From: Flammeovirgaceae bacterium
GTDB lineage: Bacteria; Bacteroidota; Bacteroidia; Cytophagales; Cyclobacteriaceae
NCBI GenBank assembly: GCA_021299455.1
Contig: JAJTGQ010000069.1
Coordinates: 1 to 55,681, forward strand
Direction: 5' to 3'
Length of the DNA stretch: 55,681 bases
In this document: one piece after another, positions 9,429 through 18,773 of the stretch
Numbering within the stretch: position 1 is the stretch's first letter
Layout of the letters: each line of letters begins with the position of its first letter
Notes under the pieces: model-generated
The model's input: only the letters and a program-made list of their open reading frames with translations
Told to the model about the DNA's origin: nothing
The model's database searches: none
Program-made: the position numbers and the translations under genes

Positions 9429-10034
9429 CTAGATCAGCTTCAAGAATACAGCGGTCAGGTTTCTGGCGATAATTCGATGTCCCTCTGCGTTTGGATGAAT
9501 GCCATCCGCCTGATTCAATTTTTCATTTCCACCAACACCATCCAGTAAAAAGGGAATCAATGTTGCCTTATTCTGTTTGGCTAGATCTGGATATATTTTG
9601 CTAAATTCTTTGCTGTACTGCGGCCCCATGTTGGGCGGAACCATCATTCCTGCAATGACTAGCTTTGCCTTTGGATTTTTGTTTTTTACTTTATCTAAAA
9701 TTCCTTGCAAATTCTTGCGTGTTTGATCAAGAGGTAATCCGCGCAACCCATCGTTGGCGCCTAGTTCTAATATGAAAATGTCAATTGGTTGTCGGAGCAC
9801 CCAATCGATTCGAGCTAGTCCGCCAGCTGATGTTTCGCCACTAAGGCCTGCATTCGTCACACTAACCACGCGCTTTTTTTTATTCAGTTCTTTTTCGATG
9901 AGTGCGGGAAAAGCTTCCTCAGGCGAAAGTCCGTAGCCGGCCGTAAGGCTATCGCCAAAAAAGAGCAATGAAGTTGGTTTATCAGTTTGGAACGCACACA
10001 GTAGTACAATGAATAAGATGCTTTTAACGACCAT
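9429..10034 (-). CDS. TesA-like arylesterase / lysophospholipase (SGNH family)
   Basis: A 201-residue protein with an N-terminal signal sequence (residues 1-17, MVVKSILFIVLLCAFQT) and all SGNH blocks: FFGDSLTAGYGL, GLSGETSAGG, LELGANDGLRG and DGIHPNAEGH. These are the signature variants of the TesA (acyl-CoA thioesterase I / lysophospholipase L1) branch, and the length fits. It is divergent from an ABC ATPase and an 855-residue permease gene, reproducing the tesA-ybbA-ybbP arrangement of E. coli. The natural substrate is not established; a periplasmic lipid is likely. Confidence 0.88.
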   Translation of the reverse strand: MVVKSILFIVLLCAFQTDKPTSLLFFGDSLTAGYGLSPEEAFPALIEKELNKKKRVVSVTNAGLSGETSAGGLARIDWVLRQPIDIFILELGANDGLRGLPLDQTRKNLQGILDKVKNKNPKAKLVIAGMMVPPNMGPQYSKEFSKIYPDLAKQNKATLIPFLLDGVGGNEKLNQADGIHPNAEGHRIIARNLTAVFLKLI

Positions 10035-10183
10035 GTCTAAAGTAATTTGTTATTCATTTGTTAAAGTCCCACAGCGCAACGGAATGCTTGGAGTTGGCTG
10101 TAAAATATATTGTTGCGAGATAAAACATTTTAGGATAATAAACGATTACTTTGAGCAAGGGTTTAATTTTAGGTCAAGATAGT

Positions 10184-10882
10184 ATGAGCGATGTAGTATT
10201 GCAATGTGAACATCTCACAAAGACATATCAGTCTGGAGAAAGACCATTAACTGTTTTAGATGACGTTTCCTTCAGTGCTGTACAAGGCACCAGCCTCGCC
10301 ATCATTGGCCCATCGGGTAGTGGTAAAACTACGCTGCTTGGATTATGCGCAGGTTTGGATGTTCCCAGTAGCGGAGTTTTGTCTTTGATGGGATTCAAGC
10401 TCAATGCGATGGATGAGGACGACCGTGCGTATGTGCGGAATCAGTTTGTCGGATTTGTTTTTCAGAACTTTCAGTTGTTACCTACTCTCACAGCACTGGA
10501 AAACGTGATGGTTCCCCTGGAACTTCGGGGAGAAAAAAATATTTCTGCCAAAGCGAAAGAGTTACTTGCACGGGTAGGACTTGCAGATCGGTTTCATCAT
10601 TTCCCAACACAACTTTCTGGTGGTGAACAGCAGCGGGTAGCGCTGGCGAGGGCTTTTATCACCTCTCCCCGGATCTTATTTGCTGATGAACCAACCGGAA
10701 ACCTGGATGAAGAGAATGCGCATCAGATAACCGATCTTATTTTTACGATGAATCGACAAGAGAAAACTACGCTTATTCTGGTCACGCATAATTTAGAGTT
10801 AGCTGAAAAGACAGAGCGGATACTGCAGATGAAGGGCGGTAAATTAGTAAATGAGCGAGTGACTGGATTAATCTTGAGCTGA
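10184..10882 (+). CDS. ABC transporter ATP-binding protein, LolD/YbbA-like
   Basis: ATPase of a MacB/LolD-type ABC system. Motifs in order: Walker [11 protein letters not shown]-loop VFQNFQLLP, signature LSGGEQQR, Walker B ILFADEPT and the switch His in LVTHN. The [11 protein letters not shown] segment is characteristic of the LolD/MacB/YbbA subgroup. I use ATG 10184 ([15 protein letters not shown]); a TTG at 10151 in the same frame is less likely. The permease gene follows after 19 bp. Such systems usually do not import solutes but act mechanically on lipids, lipoproteins or peptides in the periplasm. Confidence 0.93.
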   Translation: MSDVVLQCEHLTKTYQSGERPLTVLDDVSFSAVQGTSLAIIGPSGSGKTTLLGLCAGLDVPSSGVLSLMGFKLNAMDEDDRAYVRNQFVGFVFQNFQLLPTLTALENVMVPLELRGEKNISAKAKELLARVGLADRFHHFPTQLSGGEQQRVALARAFITSPRILFADEPTGNLDEENAHQITDLIFTMNRQEKTTLILVTHNLELAEKTERILQMKGGKLVNERVTGLILS

Positions 10883-10901
10883 GTGCAGCCTTCTTCTGAC
10901 A

Positions 10902-13469
10902 ATGATCGAGTACATCATCAAAATTAAAAAAGTAACAAAAAACATTTTTCAGGATCCCTGGGTCTGGAAAATGGCATGGCGCGATGGACGACAGAATTTA
11001 TCGCGACTATTTCTTTTCACGGCTGCCCTGATTACGGGTATTTCTGCGGTGGTAGCCATCAGTTCTCTCAACTATTCGTTGCAAGAAGAACTGGATCGCA
11101 ACGCAAAGGAATTACTGGGCGCAGATCTGGTGTTGAATTCCAACAAGAAATTTGAGACTGATATTTACAGCGTTATCGATACCACAAAACAACAAATTGC
11201 CAGAGATGCCGACATGGCTTCGATGGTGATGTTTATGAACACGCAACAGTCTAGACTTGTGAAGTTGACTGCCATGAAAGGCGATTTTCCATTTTACGGT
11301 GAAATGGCGACTTTCCCATCAAACGCATATGAATTGATGAAGACGAGCCGATATGCGATGATGGATGAGTCACTCGCTTCACAATATCAAATTAGCTCAG
11401 AGGACTCTATAAAAGTCGGAACCAAAATTTTTAAGATGGCGGGTGTTGTGACCAAGATACCCGGTGGGGGAGGATTGACCTCTACGCTAGCTCCTGCCGT
11501 TTATATCTCGCTTGAGGCGTTAGATTCAACGGGCTTGGTTCAGTTTGGAAGCCGCGTTGGGTATAGTTTGTATGTCAAGACAAGGTCAGAAATAGAAACC
11601 AATAAGTTGATAGAGAGGATAAAGCCTCTCTCCAAAAAAATAGGATTTGGCTATGAGACTGTTCAAGCCAGAAGGGATGGCTTAGGTCAAGGACTCAAGT
11701 CGGTGTATCGTTTCTTTTCGTTGCTTGCATTTGTGGCGCTTGCGCTAGGGTGTATTGGCGTAGCCAGTTCCGTACATATTTACGCGAGGGAAAAAAGAGA
11801 TGATGTGGCCATACTTCGGTGCATTGGGTCGTCTGGCTGGCAGGCATTTAATATTTATTTTATTCAGATTTTTATTCTTGGAATTGTTGGAAGTATTGTT
11901 GGCTCTGGATTGGGAGTAGTTATCCATCAATCCATCCCATTTGTTTTTCAAGAATATATTCCATTGAAACTTCAATTCGCCATTTCGTGGCGCGCAATAG
12001 GAGAGGGAATTATCTTGGGCGCGATAGTTTCGGTTCTGTTTACATTGTTGCCCTTGGTATCCGTTCGATTTGTGCCGCCTTTGACCGTACTGCGGGCTGA
12101 TTTTGATCCGGGTAAGTTTTTTTCAAAGACGAAATGGGTGGCCATTGGTTTAATTGTTTTGTTCCCGATTTTAGCTGCGGCTTATCAGACAAAAAGCCTA
12201 CTGACTGGCGCGTTGTTTTCAGTTGGATTAGCAGTAGCATTGTGCCTTCTTGCCTTGGTAGCTATTGGATTATTGTTTTTGGTGCGAAGGTATTTTCCTA
12301 CTAATTCTTCGTTTATTTTTAGACACGCGCTTTCAAATTTATTTCGTCCCAACAATCAAACCAGAGTATTGATGGTAACTATTGGGCTAGGCGCATTTAT
12401 TATTTCAACATTGAATGTGATTGAGAAGAGCTTGTTGAATCAGGTTGAGTTTTCCGGTGGTAAGAACCAATCAAATACCATTTTGTTTGACATTCAGCCA
12501 AGCCAAAAAGAAGGTGTCGTAAAGTTGATTAAAGATCAGCCGTTGCCTGTGAATCAGGTGGTACCGATTATTACTTGCCGAATCAAAGAACTGAAAGGCA
12601 AAAGTATTGAAGAAATTCAAAAAGATACAACCAGCATTCCCGAATGGGCACTGACTCGGGAGTATCGTGTTACTTATCGCGATAGTTTGACGTCTTCTGA
12701 GGAATTGATAAAAGGCAATTTACAAAAATACTATCCGGCTAGACGGGATTCTGTTTTTGTAACTATTTCGGAAGGCATGCACGAGACACTTCAATTGAAG
12801 GTGGGTGATTCCTTGGTTTTTGATCTGCAAGGTGTTCCCATGAAGGCTTGGATTGGTGGCATTCGAAAAGTGAATTGGCCAAAGGATCCACCCAATTTTA
12901 TTTTTGTTTTCCCAGTCGGTGTTCTTGAAAACGCGCCACAGATTTACGTGACAAGCACCCGTGTAGATGACCCACAAGTGGCAACACGCTTTCAACGCGC
13001 CTTGGTGACCGACTATTCGAATGTGTCGCTGATAGATTTGCGCTTGATATTGAGCACCGTGGATGAACTGTTTAATAAGATTGGATTGGTGGTTCGTTTT
13101 CTTGCATTGTTCAGTATTGTTACCGGTCTGGTTGTGTTGGCGGGGGCTGTGATGAATAGTAAATTTGTTCGAATGAAAGAGAACGTTTTACTGCGCACGA
13201 TCGGGGCTCGCACCAGTCAGTTGACCAAGATAACGTTGATTGAGTACGGTTACCTAGGAGTTTTTTCAGCCTTTACCGGAATGTTATTATCATTAGGTGG
13301 AGGCTGGTTGTTAACGAAATTTTTCTTTGATGTACAGTTTTCATTTGACCCCTATGAATTGGCTGCGATTGGTGCCGGGGTGATTTTTCTTACTGTCTTT
13401 ATAGGATGGTTCAATTCGCGAGAAGTTATCTCGACCCCGCCACTACAGGTATTGCGTAAGGAGGGTTGA
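10902..13469 (+). CDS. FtsX-family ABC permease, YbbP-like
   Basis: An 855-residue inner-membrane permease. The architecture is that of YbbP: an N-terminal transmembrane helix (about residues 33-55) with a first periplasmic MacB-type domain, an FtsX bundle (about 270-395), two more helices around 410-460, a second helix and periplasmic domain (500-710), and a final FtsX bundle (715-850). The internal duplication gives about ten helices. The opening MAWRDGRQNLSRLFLF is the usual cytoplasmic start of the family. Its partner is the ATPase just upstream, and the divergent tesA-like gene suggests a lipid-linked process. The exported substrate is unknown. Confidence 0.9.
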   Translation: MIEYIIKIKKVTKNIFQDPWVWKMAWRDGRQNLSRLFLFTAALITGISAVVAISSLNYSLQEELDRNAKELLGADLVLNSNKKFETDIYSVIDTTKQQIARDADMASMVMFMNTQQSRLVKLTAMKGDFPFYGEMATFPSNAYELMKTSRYAMMDESLASQYQISSEDSIKVGTKIFKMAGVVTKIPGGGGLTSTLAPAVYISLEALDSTGLVQFGSRVGYSLYVKTRSEIETNKLIERIKPLSKKIGFGYETVQARRDGLGQGLKSVYRFFSLLAFVALALGCIGVASSVHIYAREKRDDVAILRCIGSSGWQAFNIYFIQIFILGIVGSIVGSGLGVVIHQSIPFVFQEYIPLKLQFAISWRAIGEGIILGAIVSVLFTLLPLVSVRFVPPLTVLRADFDPGKFFSKTKWVAIGLIVLFPILAAAYQTKSLLTGALFSVGLAVALCLLALVAIGLLFLVRRYFPTNSSFIFRHALSNLFRPNNQTRVLMVTIGLGAFIISTLNVIEKSLLNQVEFSGGKNQSNTILFDIQPSQKEGVVKLIKDQPLPVNQVVPIITCRIKELKGKSIEEIQKDTTSIPEWALTREYRVTYRDSLTSSEELIKGNLQKYYPARRDSVFVTISEGMHETLQLKVGDSLVFDLQGVPMKAWIGGIRKVNWPKDPPNFIFVFPVGVLENAPQIYVTSTRVDDPQVATRFQRALVTDYSNVSLIDLRLILSTVDELFNKIGLVVRFLALFSIVTGLVVLAGAVMNSKFVRMKENVLLRTIGARTSQLTKITLIEYGYLGVFSAFTGMLLSLGGGWLLTKFFFDVQFSFDPYELAAIGAGVIFLTVFIGWFNSREVISTPPLQVLRKEG

Positions 13470-13567
13470 TAGCTATAGCAAAAAACAATAAGAGGAAGCA
13501 ACTTTCCAAGTCAACGCCCGTATCAGTATTTTTAGAGACCTCTTTTCTTTGTTTTTAAGGATATTCA

Positions 13568-14335
13568 ATGAAGAGCTTACTTACATCCATTGTATTCTTG
13601 CAAGTGCTGATCGCTTCTGCGCAAGTAGGTGATATCAAAAGTGCTTCGTCAAGCAACGCGGGTAGAGGCGGTGATCGTGGTGGATCCGGAGGTAGTGCCT
13701 TTTTCTTTTATTTCATGGCTGATGCGATCAATGGGTTGGCGGATTGGCAGCAGTATAAACTCAAAAAGAGAGAAGTAAATCCTTACCTCGTTTCATTGGA
13801 TGTAATCACTCAGGTCGCCACCCAACCCTCGAGATACTATTTGGTTAATCCACGTGTTCGAGGCAATTGGGGGCTTTTCTCCAGCGATTTTCGAGTCAAC
13901 TACCTGCTCGAGGAAACGGTGAATGGAACCACCGACTTGAGTTCTATCGACTGGCAGGTAGTGCAATTTAATTTGGTTACTACACGGAATGTGGTCGGGC
14001 GCCTGGGAGCTGGCTTTATGAAAGAAAATTTTGGAGGTAGGCAGATATTTTTTGAATCGAGTGTTGGTGCGTTGGTCCAATCGAGCTCTAAGAAGACGGG
14101 TATTTCATTTGAGTATCGTTGGGCTCAAGATTTTGAAACGGACGTCACAGCACGGAGAGAATTCAGTGCCCAATTTGAAAAAAGATTAGCCTCTCGTGGT
14201 TATTGGAATACGTACCTGACTATTGGAGGCGTTTATCAAAGATACTACGAATCAATATCCGTTTGGGGCATTCAGGCGGGGCTGGCATTTAGAATATTTG
14301 CACCGGCTGTTCCCATCTCGAACAGAGACCAATGA
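13568..14335 (+). CDS. exported protein of unknown function, probably outer-membrane associated
   Basis: I do not recognise a family. The 255-residue product has a clear signal peptide (MKSLLTSIVFLQVLIASAQ), a glycine/serine-rich linker at about 30-45 (GRGGDRGGSGG), a short hydrophobic patch (FFFYFMADA), and then alternating hydrophobic/polar strands with many aromatic residues to an aromatic C-terminus region (AGLAFRIF). That pattern suits a small outer-membrane barrel or an associated protein. It stands alone, 98 bp after the ybbP-like gene, and is convergent with the large T9SS cargo gene, from which it is separated by a strong hairpin. Confidence 0.7.
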   Translation: MKSLLTSIVFLQVLIASAQVGDIKSASSSNAGRGGDRGGSGGSAFFFYFMADAINGLADWQQYKLKKREVNPYLVSLDVITQVATQPSRYYLVNPRVRGNWGLFSSDFRVNYLLEETVNGTTDLSSIDWQVVQFNLVTTRNVVGRLGAGFMKENFGGRQIFFESSVGALVQSSSKKTGISFEYRWAQDFETDVTARREFSAQFEKRLASRGYWNTYLTIGGVYQRYYESISVWGIQAGLAFRIFAPAVPISNRDQ

Positions 14336-14344
14336 CGAATGGCT

Positions 14345-14385
14345 AAAAAAAAGCAGGGCGCAAAATTGATTTTTGCGCCCTGCTT
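14345..14385 (-). terminator. intrinsic terminator of the 14405-20030 operon (possibly bidirectional)
   Basis: A perfect 15-bp inverted repeat, AAGCAGGGCGCAAAA (14351-14365) and its complement (14371-14385), with a 5-nt loop TTGAT. On the minus strand it is followed by a run of eight T (complement of A 14345-14352), which makes it a textbook terminator for the large gene ending at 14405. It also lies 15 bp after the plus-strand gene ending at 14335, so it may stop both. Confidence 0.9.
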
Positions 14386-14404
14386 CGAGTAAAGAAAATT
14401 CAGT

Positions 14405-17400
14405 TTATTTTTTAATCAGCTTTACTGCCGTTGACTTTTTGTTTGATTTCATTCTTACGAAGTAAAGGCCGTTAGTCTGTTCGGTGAGATCGATATTTTG
14501 TTCATGGTTTCCTGCTGGTAATTTTTCAAATAGTTGTGAGCCGATAGAATTACCCTTCGCGTCCAATGTCTCTATTGTTATTTTCATGTCTTCTATGAGC
14601 GTAAACTGAATTTTTGATTTTCCGCCAGTTGGGTTAGGGAAAACGGTCAGGTCTCTGATAGGCTCCGACAACTCTACACCTGTGGGTGGTTGTTGAATAA
14701 ACAAATTGTCGATCGACCACCCCCAACCAGTCGTTGCATCGGCATCAGCTTTCAAACGGAAGCGAAATAACAAAGTATCGGTAGCTTTGAATTTTGACTT
14801 TAAGTCGATCGTTTGATCAACGGATAAAGATGGGACACCTGTTTGATTCACATTATAAGCGGCTAGCCATTGCGCATTTGCAGAGGCGTTATATCCGTCT
14901 TTGAGAGGAATCCAGTTCAGTCCATCTTTGGTGGCTTCTACAACCACAAAATCTTTAAACGCAGGTTGACCGAATGTGACGCCAGTGGCAGATGGTTGCA
15001 CAAGGGCGACATCTTGATAAAAGAAATTGGAATTGGTATTGTCAACAACTATCGGTTGCAGAAGGATAGCGGTTGCCTCTTGGTTTGGAAAGTAGTTGTG
15101 AGCGGTTTGCAAACTCTGATTGGACGATCCGAAATTGGACAACAAAAAATTCTCAACCGAGAAATCAGAAATCGTTTTGAATAAATTGGCATACTGTTTT
15201 TGAAATGGGCTTATCAAGTTCAATTGTTTGCCTGCAAACGTTAGTGACGGGAAGGGCGCCTTGTCTTTGAATCCAACAATTTTAACATCCGCATTTCCCG
15301 GCACTACGCCTTTAATATTTACTATGTAACCTCCACTAGTCTGTTGACCAATCTTTCCTATTTTTTGGTTGTTGATAAAAACTTGTACAGAGTCAGTAGC
15401 GGTCAATAGTTTGTATCTAACAACTAAGTCGGACTTTGGCGAAGTCCCTACGGCTTCGATAATTGGCTTTTCAAACGAGCTCTTCTGAACAGCACTTAAT
15501 TGGGCAGTCCAAATTCCTCTGCCATGAGTGGCAATAATCAACTGGTCATCTTGCGCCTTGATATCCCATACTGAAACTTTTGGAAAGTCATTTAGTAAAG
15601 CCCACGTTTGTCCATTGTCCAACGATTCGACAATACCAATTTCCGTTCCCGCCCAGATGATATTCGGGTCATCAGTTCTTACATATAAACAATACACCGC
15701 TACGTCTGGAAATCCGTTGGAACTTGGTGAGCCTGAACTGAACCCTGAGATGTCTGTCCAACTTTGACCAAGATTGGTTGTGCGCAATACTTTTGGCCTA
15801 CCCGCGAAAGAAAACAATGCATAAGCAGTACTCTGTTGTGTAGGATGAGAAGCCAGCTTGGTAATCGATCCCAGTGCTGTGGTTGTATAATTATTTGTAG
15901 GAGCAAATGATATCCCGCCATTGATTGAAACGTGTAGATTACGCAACGTCCCGGAATTGGCCATACCGTTACCTGCCCAAACGATGTTTGCGTTTGCTCT
16001 TGATACTTCAATATCCATCAGTGAGGATGAGCCACCCCACTTATCTGCGATCGGAGTGAGAATCCACGACTGCCCAAAATCAGGTGAACGAAACACTCCG
16101 GCAGAAGAAAGGGTGAAGAGCACGTCTGGGTTGTCGCGGGAGTTAGCTAATTTTGAAATAAACGGATGGGTGCCCGAGAGGCCGCTGGTTGCAACTGCCC
16201 AGGAAGATCCACCATCCAGTGATCTTCTGAAGTTATTACCTTGAGATCCGCCAATTAGCTTACGACCATCGAAATTATTCCAGATTACTTCAAATCCATC
16301 TCCGCCAATATTAAATGAGTAGCTGGTTGTTTTGTTTGCAAGAATCCCGCTAGGAGATTTCCACGTTCCATTGTCTTGCATACCACCGAAGTATTCCTCG
16401 GCACCAGGGCGCTTGTCTGCTCCGTAAAATTGACTAGTGTTGTAAGAGTTTCCGGCAAAACTCCACTCTCCATCATTGAGCCCGGGAGTAGATGAGATAT
16501 TTGAAACAAAAACACCTCCATCATTTGCGTTCAAAATTTTATACGTATTTGCTGTCATGGGAATCATAACAATATTATGATGATCCACATGAACTATGCT
16601 ATTCTTATTTGGACTTCCATATTGACCCCTGCCATCTGTAATGAATGTAGTAGTAGAGTTAAATCGTTGTTGAGAATCAAATTTGAATCGGAGTGTTCCA
16701 TTCGTGGTTGGCGGCCATGAAGCGCCATCCGCCAAGAACGGCCAAATATTAAACATCATATTAAACAGATGTCCGCCATTGGTGGAGATATTTGCGCTGG
16801 GAGCCGCTGAATTGTAGGCTAAGTTGGTAATAAAGATATACTCTCTTGATTGTAAATTTGAATTGGAGTTGTCAGAATTGAATGGGATTAGACTAAACAC
16901 TCCATCTCTTCCCTGATCGCGAAAAGAAACCATCAATTGTCGGTTGTTCGTGACGTCCCAAATCTCAAAAGGTACGTTTACGTAATCTTGATAGCTATAG
17001 TTTGCAGCCAAAACTCCTGAGGTGGCACCTTCAGGAACCAAAAAGCGATGTGCTTTTTGTGAACGAGTCGGCCCAAACCTAATCTCAACTGTAGTTCCAT
17101 TTGCGGAAGCGCCTACGTCAAAATTCCCGTTAGTGAAACCGCTACCACCAGGGCTGAATAAAGTCATAAAACTTGAATACCCAGCATCTTCAAGGGAGTA
17201 AACGCCAGCTGTTGACGCAGCTGATTCTAATTTTGCACGAAAAAGGTTGATTCCTCCAAAATAAATGACATCACGGTCGAAAGGATCGCAGGCAATCGTG
17301 TTATCATACCAACCTTGCCCATCATTGGCTTGTGTACCACCTAAAAAATCGAGGGGGACATTATTTAATGTTAGATTTACGATTGACCATGTGACTCCAG

Positions 17401-18373
17401 CATCGTCACTCATCAACATTTTTGGCGTATCTCCATTTTCGCAAGCGGCAAAAATCCGGTCTGTTTTTACGGGCGAAATGTCTATTTCACAGCGTAACAA
17501 AGGACTCATTCCAGCGTTGGAAAGTGCCCAAGTATTTCCTGCATCAATTGATTTCAGAACGCCCACCCCGTTTCGTGTTGCATATTGGATGTTAAAGTTA
17601 CCTGGCGTTGCTTTCAAATCCTGAATGAAAGTCAAGCTTAATACTTTTGTCCAAGTGCTGCCTCCGTTTGTGGTTTTATAGATTCCCGAATTTGTAGCTA
17701 CGACTACAATGTTCTCATTTGCAGGATCAACTATAGCGCGGTTAACGTCATCAAAGTTGCTAGTAGTAGCAAGATAACTCCATGTTTGGCCGCGATCGAT
17801 TGATTTGTACATTCCGTTGCCTTGAACTCCGTCAATGTTGCCAAAGCCTTCTCCAGTGCCTAGGTAAATAGTGTTAGGATTTGAAGCTGCCATTGCCAAT
17901 ACGGTAGTAGCCAAATTCGATAGATCTGGTGTTACCAGAACCCAGCTATTGCCTGCGTTTGTTGTCTTCCAAACACCTCCACTTGCTGACCCTGCAAGCC
18001 ATGTATTCCTTGTTGGATCGGCTGGGTCAACCAACAATCCACGAGTCCGTCCAGGCACATTAGATGGGCCGCGTTCTTTCCATTCTAGAACTCCATTTGC
18101 CTGAGTACGCCCATTTTTTCGAGCTGCCTGGGCGGTAAGCTGTGCGCTTCGCAACTCGGAAATTAGAAAACCGTTTTTGTATTGTGGAGAAGTTGCGTCT
18201 TCGGGAGTTCTTATCTCTTTATGAAACTTGATGAACTCTTCTGGTCCGTCAGTAGCAGGTTCACTGCTTTTTATTTCGTTTTTGGGTTTTACGCCCGGGT
18301 GCGGGAACTGGACTGCGATTAAAATTGACAAGCAAAAAGTAGTGACAACAAAAAGGAGCTTCAACAGTTTCAT
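14405..18373 (-). CDS. large secreted Asp-box (BNR/VPS10-like) propeller protein with T9SS sorting domain
   Basis: A 1322-residue exported protein. A signal peptide covers residues 1-22. Residues about 90-1000 hold ten Asp-box turns (NAGNSW, DRGQTW, NGGSTW, DAGNTW, DAGVTW, DGGSSW, DFGQSW, NGGISF, NLGQSW, DNGQTW), as in sortilin/BNR beta-propellers. An inserted segment between about 380 and 640 is not propeller-like. A further region (1130-1240) reads as a jelly-roll or discoidin-like module. The last 80 residues are a T9SS type A sorting domain (LTVFPNPTGG ... YFVRMKSNKKSTAVKLIKK). It is thus a surface or released protein; carbohydrate or protein binding is possible, and no hydrolase active site is evident. 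The start is coupled to the lipoprotein gene by TAATG. Confidence 0.85.
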   Translation of the reverse strand: MKLLKLLFVVTTFCLSILIAVQFPHPGVKPKNEIKSSEPATDGPEEFIKFHKEIRTPEDATSPQYKNGFLISELRSAQLTAQAARKNGRTQANGVLEWKERGPSNVPGRTRGLLVDPADPTRNTWLAGSASGGVWKTTNAGNSWVLVTPDLSNLATTVLAMAASNPNTIYLGTGEGFGNIDGVQGNGMYKSIDRGQTWSYLATTSNFDDVNRAIVDPANENIVVVATNSGIYKTTNGGSTWTKVLSLTFIQDLKATPGNFNIQYATRNGVGVLKSIDAGNTWALSNAGMSPLLRCEIDISPVKTDRIFAACENGDTPKMLMSDDAGVTWSIVNLTLNNVPLDFLGGTQANDGQGWYDNTIACDPFDRDVIYFGGINLFRAKLESAASTAGVYSLEDAGYSSFMTLFSPGGSGFTNGNFDVGASANGTTVEIRFGPTRSQKAHRFLVPEGATSGVLAANYSYQDYVNVPFEIWDVTNNRQLMVSFRDQGRDGVFSLIPFNSDNSNSNLQSREYIFITNLAYNSAAPSANISTNGGHLFNMMFNIWPFLADGASWPPTTNGTLRFKFDSQQRFNSTTTFITDGRGQYGSPNKNSIVHVDHHNIVMIPMTANTYKILNANDGGVFVSNISSTPGLNDGEWSFAGNSYNTSQFYGADKRPGAEEYFGGMQDNGTWKSPSGILANKTTSYSFNIGGDGFEVIWNNFDGRKLIGGSQGNNFRRSLDGGSSWAVATSGLSGTHPFISKLANSRDNPDVLFTLSSAGVFRSPDFGQSWILTPIADKWGGSSSLMDIEVSRANANIVWAGNGMANSGTLRNLHVSINGGISFAPTNNYTTTALGSITKLASHPTQQSTAYALFSFAGRPKVLRTTNLGQSWTDISGFSSGSPSSNGFPDVAVYCLYVRTDDPNIIWAGTEIGIVESLDNGQTWALLNDFPKVSVWDIKAQDDQLIIATHGRGIWTAQLSAVQKSSFEKPIIEAVGTSPKSDLVVRYKLLTATDSVQVFINNQKIGKIGQQTSGGYIVNIKGVVPGNADVKIVGFKDKAPFPSLTFAGKQLNLISPFQKQYANLFKTISDFSVENFLLSNFGSSNQSLQTAHNYFPNQEATAILLQPIVVDNTNSNFFYQDVALVQPSATGVTFGQPAFKDFVVVEATKDGLNWIPLKDGYNASANAQWLAAYNVNQTGVPSLSVDQTIDLKSKFKATDTLLFRFRLKADADATTGWGWSIDNLFIQQPPTGVELSEPIRDLTVFPNPTGGKSKIQFTLIEDMKITIETLDAKGNSIGSQLFEKLPAGNHEQNIDLTEQTNGLYFVRMKSNKKSTAVKLIKK

Positions 18374-18756
18374 TAGTTTCTATTTGGGGTTGATATCTTT
18401 ATTTTCTTGGTGTAAAGTGATAAATCTTCTCCTGCTTTTATCATTTCAGGGATATTCAATAGTTCAAGACTGGATTCATCAATCCATCTGATATAACCGG
18501 GGCTGAAATACTCCTCGGTCAGTACCTTACCGGTATTTGTTTCTATAACTATCGCACCGATAATTTTTGTTGGGTATTTGATGTCTTGTTGTTGGACATA
18601 CAGGATGTACTGCCCAGAGGAATTAGGAAAAGAGTCAACTCTATTTCCTAATTTTTGTTGGGCAATTGATAATGGATTGTTCGCAGTTTGAGCATGTTGC
18701 TTGGTTTTGCAGCCCACAAATCCCAAGGAAATGAAAACAAATAAAAGGTATTTCAT
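18373..18756 (-). CDS. small lipoprotein of unknown function
   Basis: A 127-residue product with a lipoprotein signal, MKYLLFVFISLGFVGCKTKQ, with the lipobox ending at Cys16. The mature part is short, with alternating strands (YILYVQQQDIKYPTKIIGAIVIETNTG), suggesting a small beta-fold domain. I recognise no family. The gene sits between the 'asparagine synthetase B'-like gene (17 bp upstream) and the large propeller gene (stop/start overlap TAATG), so it is very likely co-expressed with both and may help hold one of them at the membrane; that is inference. Confidence 0.75.
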   Translation of the reverse strand: MKYLLFVFISLGFVGCKTKQHAQTANNPLSIAQQKLGNRVDSFPNSSGQYILYVQQQDIKYPTKIIGAIVIETNTGKVLTEEYFSPGYIRWIDESSLELLNIPEMIKAGEDLSLYTKKIKISTPNRN

Positions 18757-18773
18757 TATTAAGAAATCTGTGT

